From positions 1,798,001 through 1,862,000 of the forward strand of contig CBDBJR010000002.1 of the NCBI GenBank assembly GCA_965206445.1: a stretch of 64,000 nucleotides of DNA, written 5' to 3'. The notes beneath the pieces are model-generated. The model had not been told where the DNA came from, did no database searches, and was given only the letters and a program-made list of their open reading frames with translations. The stretch comes from CBDBJR01 sp965206445 (lineage in GTDB: Bacteria > Pseudomonadota > Gammaproteobacteria > Arenicellales > Poriferihabitantaceae). The position numbers and the translations under genes were made by a program. This document shows positions 1-8,967 of this stretch, piece by piece (positions within the stretch are counted from its first letter, which is position 1; each line of letters opens with the position of its first letter).

Positions 1-1344
1 ATCCTGATGGCCAAGAAAATGCTCCGGCCCATTCAGGCAAACATCGGTAATGACCTCCAGCGACAGCGTCGTCGGATCGACCTCAACCCCGCGAACACTG
101 CGGTTAACTGCCCCCAGCATATCATTATCGATAGTGCAGCCCTCAAAGCTGAACCCGAGCAGACTGCCCTGCATCCCGGCCGATTCATACACCAGATTGG
201 CGCCGCTGTGCCCGGCCAGCGCGAGGGTATAGCCCTTCTCAAAACCGGATTGCGCATCCGGAATTTTCGAGTCCGCCATACCGGCGGCGACCCCGGTCGG
301 CAAGTCGTAATACCGTCCCACCTGACCGCAGGCCGCCATCAACACCGCCTGCTCACCGCTGCCGCCGCTCATCGCGCCGGTGCGCAGGTCGGATACAAAC
401 GGCCACGGCCCGAAAATCGCCGGGTGCCCCGGCACAATCTGATTGACATACACCAGCGCAGCGAGGCATTCGGCGCACTCCTGCACCACCGCCCCCGCCA
501 GTGACGCCGGGCTGGTCGCCCCCGCCTGACCGGCAGCCAGCAGCAAAATCGGCATCCCGCCTCTGACGCACACCTCCAGCACCCGGCAGGCGTCCTTGGC
601 AAAGCGCAGCGGCGGCACCACAAAACAACACGACAAACTGGCAAACGGCCGCGCCCGCCATTTTTTCTCACCCCCGGCGATGCGATGCAACAGCCGCAAA
701 CCCTCTTCGGCATGCTGCGGGTCAACATAGCTGACGCCGCAATGCTTGGTCGTTCCCGCCACCGAAGCATAGGTGGTGTTCAAATCCATCGCCGCCGGCT
801 GCTCGATATCCCGCGCCACCATGCAGCGTTGAAAAAAATGAATGTGCTCATGCTTGTCCACCAGCCGGGCGGCATCGTATAGATCTTCAATGGTCGATTC
901 TCTATAGTTGCCCTTAGCCGCATACTGCGGGTGGGATTTCCAGTCGTCCACCACGTGCACCGCCGCCCCGGCGGTGCCAAAATGCACCTTGTATCCGCTC
1001 AGGTGCAGGTCGTATTTCTCATCCTGGGCGTACAGGGTGAAATCCCGATTGGCGGCGGCAATCGTATCTTCAACCAGCGCACGCGGAAACAACAATCGCC
1101 CGTCGCTGGTATAGCGGCCGCCGGCCCCGGTCACCAACTCGATGCACGAGGGAATCGCCTGGGAAAACCCGACCTGCTCCAGCAGGTCCAGCATCGCGGT
1201 GTGGATTTTTTTTAAGTCGTCCTCGGTCAGCGGCATAAAGCGCCCGCCGCTTTGCCCCGGCAGCACCGGCTTGCTGTCCTCGGCCAACGGCGCTGAGCGC
1301 AAGGCTTTGCGGGCCTCGCGCCCGCCCGCCCGGCGGCCGGTCAT
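1..1344 (-). CDS. MttB-family corrinoid methyltransferase (trimethylamine methyltransferase-like), 3' end beyond window
   Basis: The frame is open from an ATG at 1344 to the left edge, giving 448 visible residues of a family that is usually about 480-520. Family-like stretches include AGHSGANLVYES, GMQGSLLGFSFEGC and, near the edge, GPEHFLGHQD. MttB proteins transfer a methyl group from a methylated amine to a corrinoid protein in the cytoplasm. Archaeal trimethylamine enzymes use pyrrolysine encoded by an in-frame TAG. No TAG interrupts this frame, so it belongs to the non-pyrrolysine branch, whose characterised members use other quaternary amines such as glycine betaine. The substrate cannot be read from sequence. 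No corrinoid protein or reactivase gene is visible, though either could lie to the left. The start is chosen by position; the ribosome binding site is weak. Confidence 0.85.
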   Translation of the reverse strand, partial: MTGRRAGGREARKALRSAPLAEDSKPVLPGQSGGRFMPLTEDDLKKIHTAMLDLLEQVGFSQAIPSCIELVTGAGGRYTSDGRLLFPRALVEDTIAAANRDFTLYAQDEKYDLHLSGYKVHFGTAGAAVHVVDDWKSHPQYAAKGNYRESTIEDLYDAARLVDKHEHIHFFQRCMVARDIEQPAAMDLNTTYASVAGTTKHCGVSYVDPQHAEEGLRLLHRIAGGEKKWRARPFASLSCCFVVPPLRFAKDACRVLEVCVRGGMPILLLAAGQAGATSPASLAGAVVQECAECLAALVYVNQIVPGHPAIFGPWPFVSDLRTGAMSGGSGEQAVLMAACGQVGRYYDLPTGVAAGMADSKIPDAQSGFEKGYTLALAGHSGANLVYESAGMQGSLLGFSFEGCTIDNDMLGAVNRSVRGVEVDPTTLSLEVITDVCLNGPEHFLGHQD

Positions 1345-1531
1345 TGCGACCGCCCGGCAACGAGGGGCGCCACCGCAGCCCCCATCAATGGCCAGCGCCA
1401 CTGCCAGCGCGCCAGATCGGTGCCGCAAAACAGCACGGTTGTGTTGTCATCATCATTGCGCAATATGCCTGTGTTATTCATACCCATTCAACCACCTGGT
1501 CGCCACCTGAAGTCAGTATCAATCCGCCGCC

Positions 1532-1957
1532 TTATTCCGGGTACATCAGCATTTGTGTACAGCGAAACAGCGCCAGCCGCTTACCGCCCTGGTCGGCAAC
1601 CACCTCGGTACTCCAAACCTGGGTGCTCCGCCCCAAATGCTCGGCCTGTGCCAAACCGCGCACTTTACCCTCCCGTACGGTGCCAAAAAAGTTGGTTTTT
1701 AGCTCAATCGTCGTAAACGTATCGGCGCCCTCGGGCAATGACGCCAGCGTACCATACCCGGCACAGGTATCCGCCAGCGCCACCACCGCCCCGCCATGCA
1801 AAAACCCGTTCGGCGCCAGATGATGCCCACACACCTCGAACTCAATCTCCACTTCGGCCCGCGCCACCCGCACCACATGAAACCCGAGATACTCGGGCAA
1901 TTTACCGGGCGCAAACCGATTGAAATAGGCGACTGAAAGCGGGGCTGTAGTTGACAT
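1532..1957 (-). CDS. PaaI-type hotdog-fold acyl-CoA thioesterase
   Basis: The 141-residue protein has the hotdog signature HLAPNGFLHGGAVVALADT near residues 48-66, in which the HGG segment forms the helix-capping, substrate-binding part of PaaI/YbgC-like thioesterases. The later IELKTNFFGTVREG stretch also fits. It should hydrolyse an acyl- or aryl-CoA thioester in the cytoplasm; the acyl group is unknown. The ATG at 1957 is preferred to an in-frame TTG at 1972, which would add five residues. It lies 187 bp upstream of the MttB-like gene on the same strand, but nothing shows that they share a pathway. Confidence 0.8.
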   Translation of the reverse strand: MSTTAPLSVAYFNRFAPGKLPEYLGFHVVRVARAEVEIEFEVCGHHLAPNGFLHGGAVVALADTCAGYGTLASLPEGADTFTTIELKTNFFGTVREGKVRGLAQAEHLGRSTQVWSTEVVADQGGKRLALFRCTQMLMYPE

Positions 1958-2156
1958 CAACGCAAGTAGCAAAACCGCACCGGAATTGGCACGGAATTGT
2001 CTATTGTACGCCTGATTTAGTCAAGAAATTCAATTCACAGGCGCCTCAGCGCCGACCCGGCGGCCGTTTGCCGGGGTTGGGGTACCCGGTGCACCGGCAG
2101 CCCATCCCGGCCACCGGTTCAGGCGGCCCGGTACAACTGCTGTATGCGGTGGCCTG

Positions 2157-2162
2157 TATAAT
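2157..2162 (+). promoter_or_regulatory. Possible -10 box for the type III RM operon
   Basis: A perfect TATAAT lies about 54 bp before the mod start, and no convincing -35 box sits 16-18 bp upstream. The 258-bp gap from 1958 to 2215 holds GC-rich inverted segments (for example around 2045-2110) and no gene. Confidence 0.35.
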
Positions 2163-2215
2163 GTTCTCGATTAGCCGGACTTCCTGACGCAAATTATCGT
2201 AAAATCCGCTATTCC

Positions 2216-4900
2216 ATGCCCCAGAAGTCCAAACAAAAATCCGCACGCGACTATCGCCACGACGACAAGCAGGCATTGTTGCGCCCTGAAGGCGGCGCGC
2301 AGGACGTTTTCCCGCCGGCGCGCAAAAAGCCGCCGAAAACCTACCACTACGACTCCTCGCTGTCGCCGGAACTGGCCTGGGACGAAGCCGAAGCACGCAG
2401 CGAAGGCGAGCGCCTGATCGGCGCCATCCTGAACAGCGACAATCTGGCAGCCGCGCAAACAGCCGCCAGAGAATTACAAAACCTGTCCAGGCCCTTCCTC
2501 AACTGGGCCGGCAAAGCCGAGCGTGGCCGTATTCAAATTCCCACGTTGCCGCTGTTCACCCACGAGCGGCTATCCACCCAGGCGGTGCTGGAAACCCTGA
2601 AACGCCGCCACCGCAAACGCGGGCAGACGCTGGACCTGTTCGGCGAGGGCGACAAAAGCATCGGCGAAAAAATCCGCGGCGCCTATCAACACCTGAACGG
2701 CTGGCAGAACCGCCTGATCCTCGGCGATTCGTTGCAGGTGATGAACTCGCTGCTCGAATACGAGAGCCTGGGCGGGCAGGTGCAGATGGTGTATATGGAC
2801 CCGCCCTACGGGGTCAAGTTTGGCGGCAACTTTCAGCCCTTTGTGCGCAAGCGTGATGTGAAAGACGGCGATGACGACAATCTCAGCCGCGAGCCGGAGA
2901 TGGTGCAGGCATATCGGGATACCTGGGAGTTGGGGATTCATTCATGGTTGACGTATATGCGCGATCGTTTGTTGCTGGCGCGGGAATTGCTGACGGATTC
3001 GGGTTCCTGTTTTGTGCAGATTTCGGATGAGAATGTGCATTTGGTGCGGAGTGTGATGGATGAGGTGTTTGGGCGGGAGAATTTTGTTAGCGCCATCTAC
3101 TTTTCTACCACAAGCGGCTTTTCAACTGAAACAATTAGTCGAGTAGGAGACTATTTAATCTGGTATGCAAAAGACAAAGAGAAAGTAAAATATCGCTCCT
3201 TGTTCTTGCCCAAAGACAATTTGGCAAGGGGAGATGCCGCATATAAGTATTTGGAACTTGAAGACGGAACAAGGCGATCAATGACCAAAGAAGAAAAAGC
3301 AGGCCGTGTCCCTCTGCCGGATAAAAGTCGAATTTTTAGGCACGGCGATACACAATCTCAAGGCTCCCATTCGAAAGATTGCCCTTTTGAATTTGAGGGA
3401 AATATTTATCGCCCACAGAGCAATAGTCACTGGAAAGCCCATTATCCAAAGGGCATGGAAAAGCTGAAAGACAAAAATCGCCTCGCGGTTATCGGAAATA
3501 AATTATGGTATGTCCGCTATATTGATGACTATCCGGTGCAGCAGCTTACCAATTCGTGGATGGATACCGGATTTGCTGGTTACGCCACAGACAAAAAATA
3601 TGTTGTGGAAACTTCTGTTAAGGTTATCCAACGCTGTATATTAATGACCACCGACCCCGGCGATCTTGTCTTTGATCCAACCTGCGGCAGCGGCACCACC
3701 GCCGCAGTTGCCGAACAATGGGGGCGACGCTGGATTACCACCGATGTATCGCGTGTGCCGCTGGCACTGGCTCGCCAGCGTCTGCTTACCGCCACCTACC
3801 CCTACTATCAACTCAAAGACGAAAAACGCGGCCCCGGCGGCGGCTTCGTCTATGCCCGCAAACAAAACAAAAAAGGCGATCAAGTCGGCGGCATCGTGCC
3901 GCATATCACACTGAAATCCATCGCCAACAACGAACCGCCGGCGGAAGAAGTATTGGTCGATAAGCCGGAAGTGGAATCCAATGTCACGCGCATCAGCGGC
4001 CCTTTCTGCGTCGAGGCAGTGCTGCCCACGCCGCTTTCCCCCGATATTTTCCCGGAGCATTCTCAAGGCATACAAGAGCCATCCACCCAATCGGACGACG
4101 AGGACAACCACATCCCGCGCATGATTGAAATCCTGCGGTTGTCGCCCACCATACGCCTGCCCGGCAACAAAACCTTCAACCTGAAAAGCATCCGCCCGCC
4201 CGCCAAATCGCTGAACCTCCACGCCGAAGCCGAAACCGCCGACGGCGACGATACAATAGCCGTCGTCTTCGGCCCCGCCAACGGCGCCATCAGCGAGCGC
4301 GCCGTAATAGAAGCCGGGCAGGAAGCGCGCAACAAAGGCTATGCCCGCCTGCTGACCATCGCCTTCGCCATCGAACCCGCCGCCCGCGAAACCATCGAAC
4401 ACGGCGAAGCCACCTTCGGCCTGCCCGCCATCTACGCCCAGGCCAGCACCGACCTGGCCATGTCCGACCTGCTCAAAAACATGCGCTCCAGCCAGATCTT
4501 CTCGGTATGCGGCCTGCCCGACGTAGCGTTAAGAAAAGCCGATGAAAAAGCCGACAACGGCGGCGACCTGTACCAGGTAGAACTACGCGGCCTGGATGTA
4601 TTCGACCCGATAAGCATGGAAACCGACTCCCGCAACGGCGACGACGTCCCCTGCTGGATGCTCGACCCCGACTACGACGGCCAATGCTTCCGCGCCGGAC
4701 AAGTATTTTTCCCCCGCACCGGCGCCTGGGATAAAATCCGCAAAGCGGTAAAAGCCGACTTCGAAGACACCATCTGGGAGCACCTTGCAGGCGCTGTAAG
4801 CGCGCCTTTTATTGCCGGGGAGCAGGTGGCGGTAAAGGTGATTGATGATCGAGGGAATGAGTTGATGGTGGTTAAGAAAACAGAAGATAACCAGGCATAA
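2216..4900 (+). CDS. mod: Type III restriction-modification DNA methyltransferase (Mod)
   Basis: This 894-residue adenine-type DNA methyltransferase has its catalytic motif DPPYG near residue 194 and its AdoMet-binding motif FDPTCGSGTTA near residue 485. That is the beta-class order typical of type III Mod subunits, which both modify DNA and give Res its specificity. The stretch encoding roughly residues 290-480 is visibly more AT-rich than the flanks. This is the expected place for the target recognition domain, which is often exchanged between alleles. A roughly 390-residue C-terminal region follows motif I; most of it recurs almost unchanged in the chimeric ORF at 8038-8967. The next gene starts 3 bp after the stop. 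Specificity cannot be predicted. Confidence 0.92.
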   Translation: MPQKSKQKSARDYRHDDKQALLRPEGGAQDVFPPARKKPPKTYHYDSSLSPELAWDEAEARSEGERLIGAILNSDNLAAAQTAARELQNLSRPFLNWAGKAERGRIQIPTLPLFTHERLSTQAVLETLKRRHRKRGQTLDLFGEGDKSIGEKIRGAYQHLNGWQNRLILGDSLQVMNSLLEYESLGGQVQMVYMDPPYGVKFGGNFQPFVRKRDVKDGDDDNLSREPEMVQAYRDTWELGIHSWLTYMRDRLLLARELLTDSGSCFVQISDENVHLVRSVMDEVFGRENFVSAIYFSTTSGFSTETISRVGDYLIWYAKDKEKVKYRSLFLPKDNLARGDAAYKYLELEDGTRRSMTKEEKAGRVPLPDKSRIFRHGDTQSQGSHSKDCPFEFEGNIYRPQSNSHWKAHYPKGMEKLKDKNRLAVIGNKLWYVRYIDDYPVQQLTNSWMDTGFAGYATDKKYVVETSVKVIQRCILMTTDPGDLVFDPTCGSGTTAAVAEQWGRRWITTDVSRVPLALARQRLLTATYPYYQLKDEKRGPGGGFVYARKQNKKGDQVGGIVPHITLKSIANNEPPAEEVLVDKPEVESNVTRISGPFCVEAVLPTPLSPDIFPEHSQGIQEPSTQSDDEDNHIPRMIEILRLSPTIRLPGNKTFNLKSIRPPAKSLNLHAEAETADGDDTIAVVFGPANGAISERAVIEAGQEARNKGYARLLTIAFAIEPAARETIEHGEATFGLPAIYAQASTDLAMSDLLKNMRSSQIFSVCGLPDVALRKADEKADNGGDLYQVELRGLDVFDPISMETDSRNGDDVPCWMLDPDYDGQCFRAGQVFFPRTGAWDKIRKAVKADFEDTIWEHLAGAVSAPFIAGEQVAVKVIDDRGNELMVVKKTEDNQA

Positions 4901-4903
4901 AAA

Positions 4904-7900
4904 ATGGCAGACTCTGCACCGCCAAAACTATTTATATCCTATAGCCAGTCTGACCCTGCCCATGTGAAGTGGGTTATCGATTTAGCAACTAAGCTTAAGA
5001 ACTCAGATATTGCCGTCATGCTAGATAAGTGGGATTTGAAAGCGGGCGATGACGCTATTGCGTATATGGAGGAGATGGTAGATACACCGGATATCCAAAA
5101 AGTTCTAATAATCTCAAACAAATCCTATGTAGATAAAGCAACTAAAAGATCAGGTAGAGTCGGCACCGAAACACAAATTATACCGAGGAAAATTTATAGC
5201 CAACAAAAACCAAACAAATTCGTTGTTGCTGTGGCTGAAAAAGATAAAACTGGGAAGCCATATCTGCCCACCTATTATAAAGCACGTATATACATTGATC
5301 TAGCAGAAGAAGAAAAATATGACGAAGGGGTCGACGAAATTATTGAATGGGTACTTGATAAGTCACCGCATAAAAAACCAGAAATTGAGTCCTTTCCATT
5401 ATTCATTGATGATGAAGATGCTATATTGTTAGGGACCACCGATAGTTATAAAACGGCGATACATGCAATTAAAACCGACAGTAATTCTGCTGCTGGTGCA
5501 ATAGATGAATATTTAAGTATTTTCTCAAAAAACCTTGAGCGTTTTCGAATCAAAAATGATGTCTTTAACAACGATTTTGATGATCTCATAGTAAAAAATA
5601 TAGAACAATTTATCCCACACAGAAATGAATTGATTGGATTGTTTGACCACATAGCCAATTACGCTCCTACTGAAGAAAACATGAAAAAAATACATCGGTT
5701 TTTTGAAAGAATTATTCCATATATGCATGAGTCAGAACAAATAAATAATTACCCATGGGGCATTGATAATTTCAAATTTATTGTGCATGAACTGTTTTTA
5801 TATGCGATCGCTGTTTTTATCAAAAAAGAAAAATTCAGTAGTGCCAATTATCTGCTAGAGAATCAATATTACTTAAACCTTTCTGGTTCGGATGCAGTGA
5901 TGTTTGGTTTTGTAAAAACCAATGATTATATAGAGTCTTTATACAGCCGAAACAGCAGGCTAAAGTTAAATCGCCTACCCATAAGAGCTGTCCTTCTTAA
6001 AGAGAGATGTGTAAATTTAAATATTGGATTTGTGGATTTAATGCAGGCTGATTTTATTCTCTTCCTGCGAAGAATGATTGAGGTCATAAGAGAAAATAAA
6101 TCACCCCATATATCCAATAGAGAGTGGTGGCCAGAAACATTAGTTTATGTGAACTATACTTTCAAGCCTTTTGAAATATTCGCTCGCTCCATTTCAAAAA
6201 AGTATTATGACCAAGTGAAGGTATTATTAGGCATAAACGAGGCTTCAGATCATCGCAACTTATGGAAGGCCTATAACAAGCTACCTCGAGAGGCAGGATG
6301 TCCGCTTCCGCGTGAAAACTTATTGCACTATGAAAAACTGGCAACATTGAACTATGAAAGACTGGCAACTTTTCCACAGTCTATGGAACTGAAAATCTCG
6401 AAAGCCACCCTCCGCAACTTCAAGCAATTCAAGGAAGTAACCTTTAACCTTGATGGCAACGTCGTTATCGCCGGGCCAAACAACTGTGGCAAAACCACCC
6501 TGCTACAAGCCATCGCCGCCTGGTCGTTGGCGTTGGAATGCTGGCGTGAATTAAATAATTATCACCGACGTAGGGGTGCCTACTCCCGGGCCCCTATCGC
6601 ACGACAGGCATTTTATCCCGTGCCATTACGCGCCTTTGACTTGTTATGGAATGAACGGGATGCGAGGAACTGTATTGAAATAGAAATTACCGGCGACATG
6701 GGATGTATTTCCATTGAAATTAAGAGTGACAGTAGCGAGCAGGTATATGTTCGTCCCCTCAAAAACGTGAATCCGGACTTGCTACGCAATGCAGGTAATT
6801 TTCCGAAGCCGGTGTTTGTCCCGGCCATGACCGGCCTGAGCACCGAAGAACCGGTGTATCAGCAGCCCAAAATCAACCAATTATTAGGGCAAGGCAAACC
6901 CGGCGATGTGCTGCGAAACCTCCTGGTCGAAACCAACCATAATCAAGATGCATGGGAGAGATTGACAAAATCCATCGAATCCATGTTTGGCTATGAACTG
7001 CTACCACCAGACACCGCTGGCCCAAACATTGTTTCCGAATACCGGCATCAGAAAGGTGGCACAAAATATGACATCGCCAGTGCCGGCAGCGGGTTTTTGC
7101 AGGTGCTGATGCTGCTGACTTTCCTGAACTCCCGACCAGGAACCGTACTCTTGCTGGACGAGCCGGACGCGCATTTGCATGTAATTTTACAGGACGGCAT
7201 TTATAGTGAACTAAGAAACGCCGCACAAAAAAGCAATTCGCAGCTGATTATCGCCACCCACTCCGAGGTGGTCATCAATGCGGTTGATCCGAGGGAATTG
7301 TGCGCTCTGCTAGGCAATCCCAGGAAATTGGCGAGGGATGACCAGAAGTCATCATTGATTCGTTCTCTTTCCGTTCTTTCCAACATGGACATCATGCTGG
7401 CACTGCAAAAGAAAAAAATTCTCTACGTGGAAGGACATACTGACCTGAACATCTTGCGAGCATGGGCTACCATTCTGAATCATCGGCTAAAAGATTTTCT
7501 GGCACAACCATTTTGGAAGCCTGCCGTGTCCGAATCGAGAAGTGGGGCCAAAGGAGTACAAGCACAGGATCACTTCGAATCACTTTCGCTGGCACAGGAA
7601 GAGATAAGAGGTGTGCAAATCTCCGACCGGGATGGCAATGAAAATATCCCCCCTTCGAAAAAGGTTTTTGACGACAGACTTCTGAAGTTGTGCTGGACCC
7701 GCTACGAGATTGAAAGTTATCTTTTAAACCCTGTCATTCTTGCAAGATTTGTTGACAAAGCTGTCGGCACGGGCACACAATCAGCAAATATCGAGGCCAT
7801 GAAAAAAGTCATGCGAACACACTTGCCCGGCGTAGTGGTGGACAAACCAGAAAATGGAGACGCCTATCTTATCGGCATAAAAGCGAAACCCATTTTGTCT

Positions 7901-8038
7901 AAAATCTTTGCAGATTCTGATCTACATAGGTTTCCTGATACTCGCTATTTTGAAATAGCCGAAATCATGCAAGCCGATGAAATCCACCCTGCAGTAGTCG
8001 CCTGTTTAGATGCCGTCGCCGATCACTTTAACTTGTAA
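4904..8038 (+). CDS. SEFIR/TIR-like - ABC ATPase - TOPRIM fusion protein (OLD-like), probable defence gene
   Basis: The 1044-residue protein has three recognisable parts. Residues 1-150 resemble a SEFIR (TIR-related) domain: KLFISYSQSDPAHVKWV, MLDKWDLKAGDD and VGTETQI, with E89 where the TIR/SEFIR acidic residue is expected. Residues 160-490 are AT-rich in coding and not recognised. From about residue 493 there is an OLD/RecF-type ATPase with Walker A GPNNCGKTT (about 523), signature GSGFLQ, Walker B LLLDEPDAHLH (about 748) and H-loop IIATHSE. A C-terminal TOPRIM-like segment has ILYVEGHTD (about 838) and SDRDGNE (about 906). OLD proteins use ATPase plus TOPRIM as a nuclease; bacterial SEFIR domains are implicated in NAD depletion during phage infection. 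The combined function is inferred. It starts 3 bp after mod, and its TAA overlaps the next ATG. Confidence 0.82.
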   Translation: MADSAPPKLFISYSQSDPAHVKWVIDLATKLKNSDIAVMLDKWDLKAGDDAIAYMEEMVDTPDIQKVLIISNKSYVDKATKRSGRVGTETQIIPRKIYSQQKPNKFVVAVAEKDKTGKPYLPTYYKARIYIDLAEEEKYDEGVDEIIEWVLDKSPHKKPEIESFPLFIDDEDAILLGTTDSYKTAIHAIKTDSNSAAGAIDEYLSIFSKNLERFRIKNDVFNNDFDDLIVKNIEQFIPHRNELIGLFDHIANYAPTEENMKKIHRFFERIIPYMHESEQINNYPWGIDNFKFIVHELFLYAIAVFIKKEKFSSANYLLENQYYLNLSGSDAVMFGFVKTNDYIESLYSRNSRLKLNRLPIRAVLLKERCVNLNIGFVDLMQADFILFLRRMIEVIRENKSPHISNREWWPETLVYVNYTFKPFEIFARSISKKYYDQVKVLLGINEASDHRNLWKAYNKLPREAGCPLPRENLLHYEKLATLNYERLATFPQSMELKISKATLRNFKQFKEVTFNLDGNVVIAGPNNCGKTTLLQAIAAWSLALECWRELNNYHRRRGAYSRAPIARQAFYPVPLRAFDLLWNERDARNCIEIEITGDMGCISIEIKSDSSEQVYVRPLKNVNPDLLRNAGNFPKPVFVPAMTGLSTEEPVYQQPKINQLLGQGKPGDVLRNLLVETNHNQDAWERLTKSIESMFGYELLPPDTAGPNIVSEYRHQKGGTKYDIASAGSGFLQVLMLLTFLNSRPGTVLLLDEPDAHLHVILQDGIYSELRNAAQKSNSQLIIATHSEVVINAVDPRELCALLGNPRKLARDDQKSSLIRSLSVLSNMDIMLALQKKKILYVEGHTDLNILRAWATILNHRLKDFLAQPFWKPAVSESRSGAKGVQAQDHFESLSLAQEEIRGVQISDRDGNENIPPSKKVFDDRLLKLCWTRYEIESYLLNPVILARFVDKAVGTGTQSANIEAMKKVMRTHLPGVVVDKPENGDAYLIGIKAKPILSKIFADSDLHRFPDTRYFEIAEIMQADEIHPAVVACLDAVADHFNL
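6327..6374 (+). repeat. 24-bp imperfect tandem duplication at the domain joint
   Basis: Two adjacent 24-bp units, 6327-6350 and 6351-6374, differ at only a few bases. They encode the repeated peptides YEKLAT and YERLAT. They sit just before the in-frame ATG (6385) at which the OLD-type ATPase part begins, and where base composition shifts from AT-rich to more GC-rich. Confidence 0.8.
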
Positions 8039-8967
8039 TGTCCGCCTCCGAAGTCCAACACCCGATCATCAACTCCCCCTACGAGGAGCCGGCTTGCCAT
8101 TGGAAAATCCACGAGCACGAGCCGGCGGAAAAAATAGACGGGCGGCGGATGCCGACCTATATGTATTTGAAGCCCGGGACGAAAACCGATGAACAAAGCG
8201 AGCGTGACATCGGTTATGAATTGGAATTAAGCATGGTTTCTTCCATTCGCCGGAAACTGGCCGAATGGCGACCGCTGGCATTGGCCCGCCAGCGCCTGCT
8301 CACCGCCACCTACCCCTGTTATCAACTCAAAGACGAAAAACGCGGCCCCGGTGGCGGTTTTGTCTACGCACGCAAACAAAACAAAAAAGGCGAGCAAGTC
8401 GGCGGCATCGTGCCGCATATCACACTGAAATCCATCGCCAACAACGAACCGCCGGCGGAAGAAGTATTGGTCGATAAGCCGGAAGTAGAATCCAATGTCA
8501 CGCGCATCAGCGGCCCCTTCTGCGTCGAGGCGGTGCTACCCATCAAAAACATACGCTCCAGCCAGATTTTCTCGGTATGCGGCCTGCCCGACGTAGCGTT
8601 AAGAAAAGCCGATGAAAAAGCCGACAACGGCGGCGACCTGTATCAGGTAGAATTACGCGGCCTGGATATATTCGACCCAATAAGCATGGAAACCGACTCC
8701 TGCAACGGCGACGACGTCCCCTGCTGGATGCTCGACCCCGACTACGACGGCCAATGCTTCCGCGCCGGACAAGTATTTTTCCCCCGCACCGGCGCCTGGG
8801 ATAAAATCCGCAAAGCGGTAAAATCCGATTTCGAAGACACCGTCTGGGAGCACCTTGCAGGCGCTGTAAGCGCGCCTTTTATTGCCGGGGAACAGGTTGC
8901 GGTAAAGGTGATTGATGATCGGGGGAATGAGTTGATGGTGGTTAAGCGAACAACCGGAGAAAACTGA
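8038..8967 (+). CDS. Chimeric ORF: N-terminus of Res fused to C-terminus of Mod
   Basis: Residues 1-81 are nearly identical to residues 1-81 of the intact Res at 11008-14124. The rest is nearly identical to the C-terminal part of Mod, with about 149 Mod residues missing in frame (corresponding to roughly 4028-4472). The Res-Mod joint lies in a 9-bp stretch, CCGCTGGCA, present in both parents (8272-8280; parents at 11242-11250 and 3758-3766). Neither methyltransferase motifs nor helicase motifs remain, so no catalysis is expected. The frame is intact for 309 residues and is coupled at both ends: the upstream TAA overlaps its ATG (TAATG) and its TGA overlaps the next ATG (TGATG). It may be a recombination remnant or a retained non-catalytic subunit. 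Confidence 0.9.
   Translation: MSASEVQHPIINSPYEEPACHWKIHEHEPAEKIDGRRMPTYMYLKPGTKTDEQSERDIGYELELSMVSSIRRKLAEWRPLALARQRLLTATYPCYQLKDEKRGPGGGFVYARKQNKKGEQVGGIVPHITLKSIANNEPPAEEVLVDKPEVESNVTRISGPFCVEAVLPIKNIRSSQIFSVCGLPDVALRKADEKADNGGDLYQVELRGLDIFDPISMETDSCNGDDVPCWMLDPDYDGQCFRAGQVFFPRTGAWDKIRKAVKSDFEDTVWEHLAGAVSAPFIAGEQVAVKVIDDRGNELMVVKRTTGEN

Noticed and set aside
7..770. Several ORFs in the first kilobase on both strands
   Set aside because: The reading with MttB family motifs is continuous in another minus-strand frame, so these are shadows.
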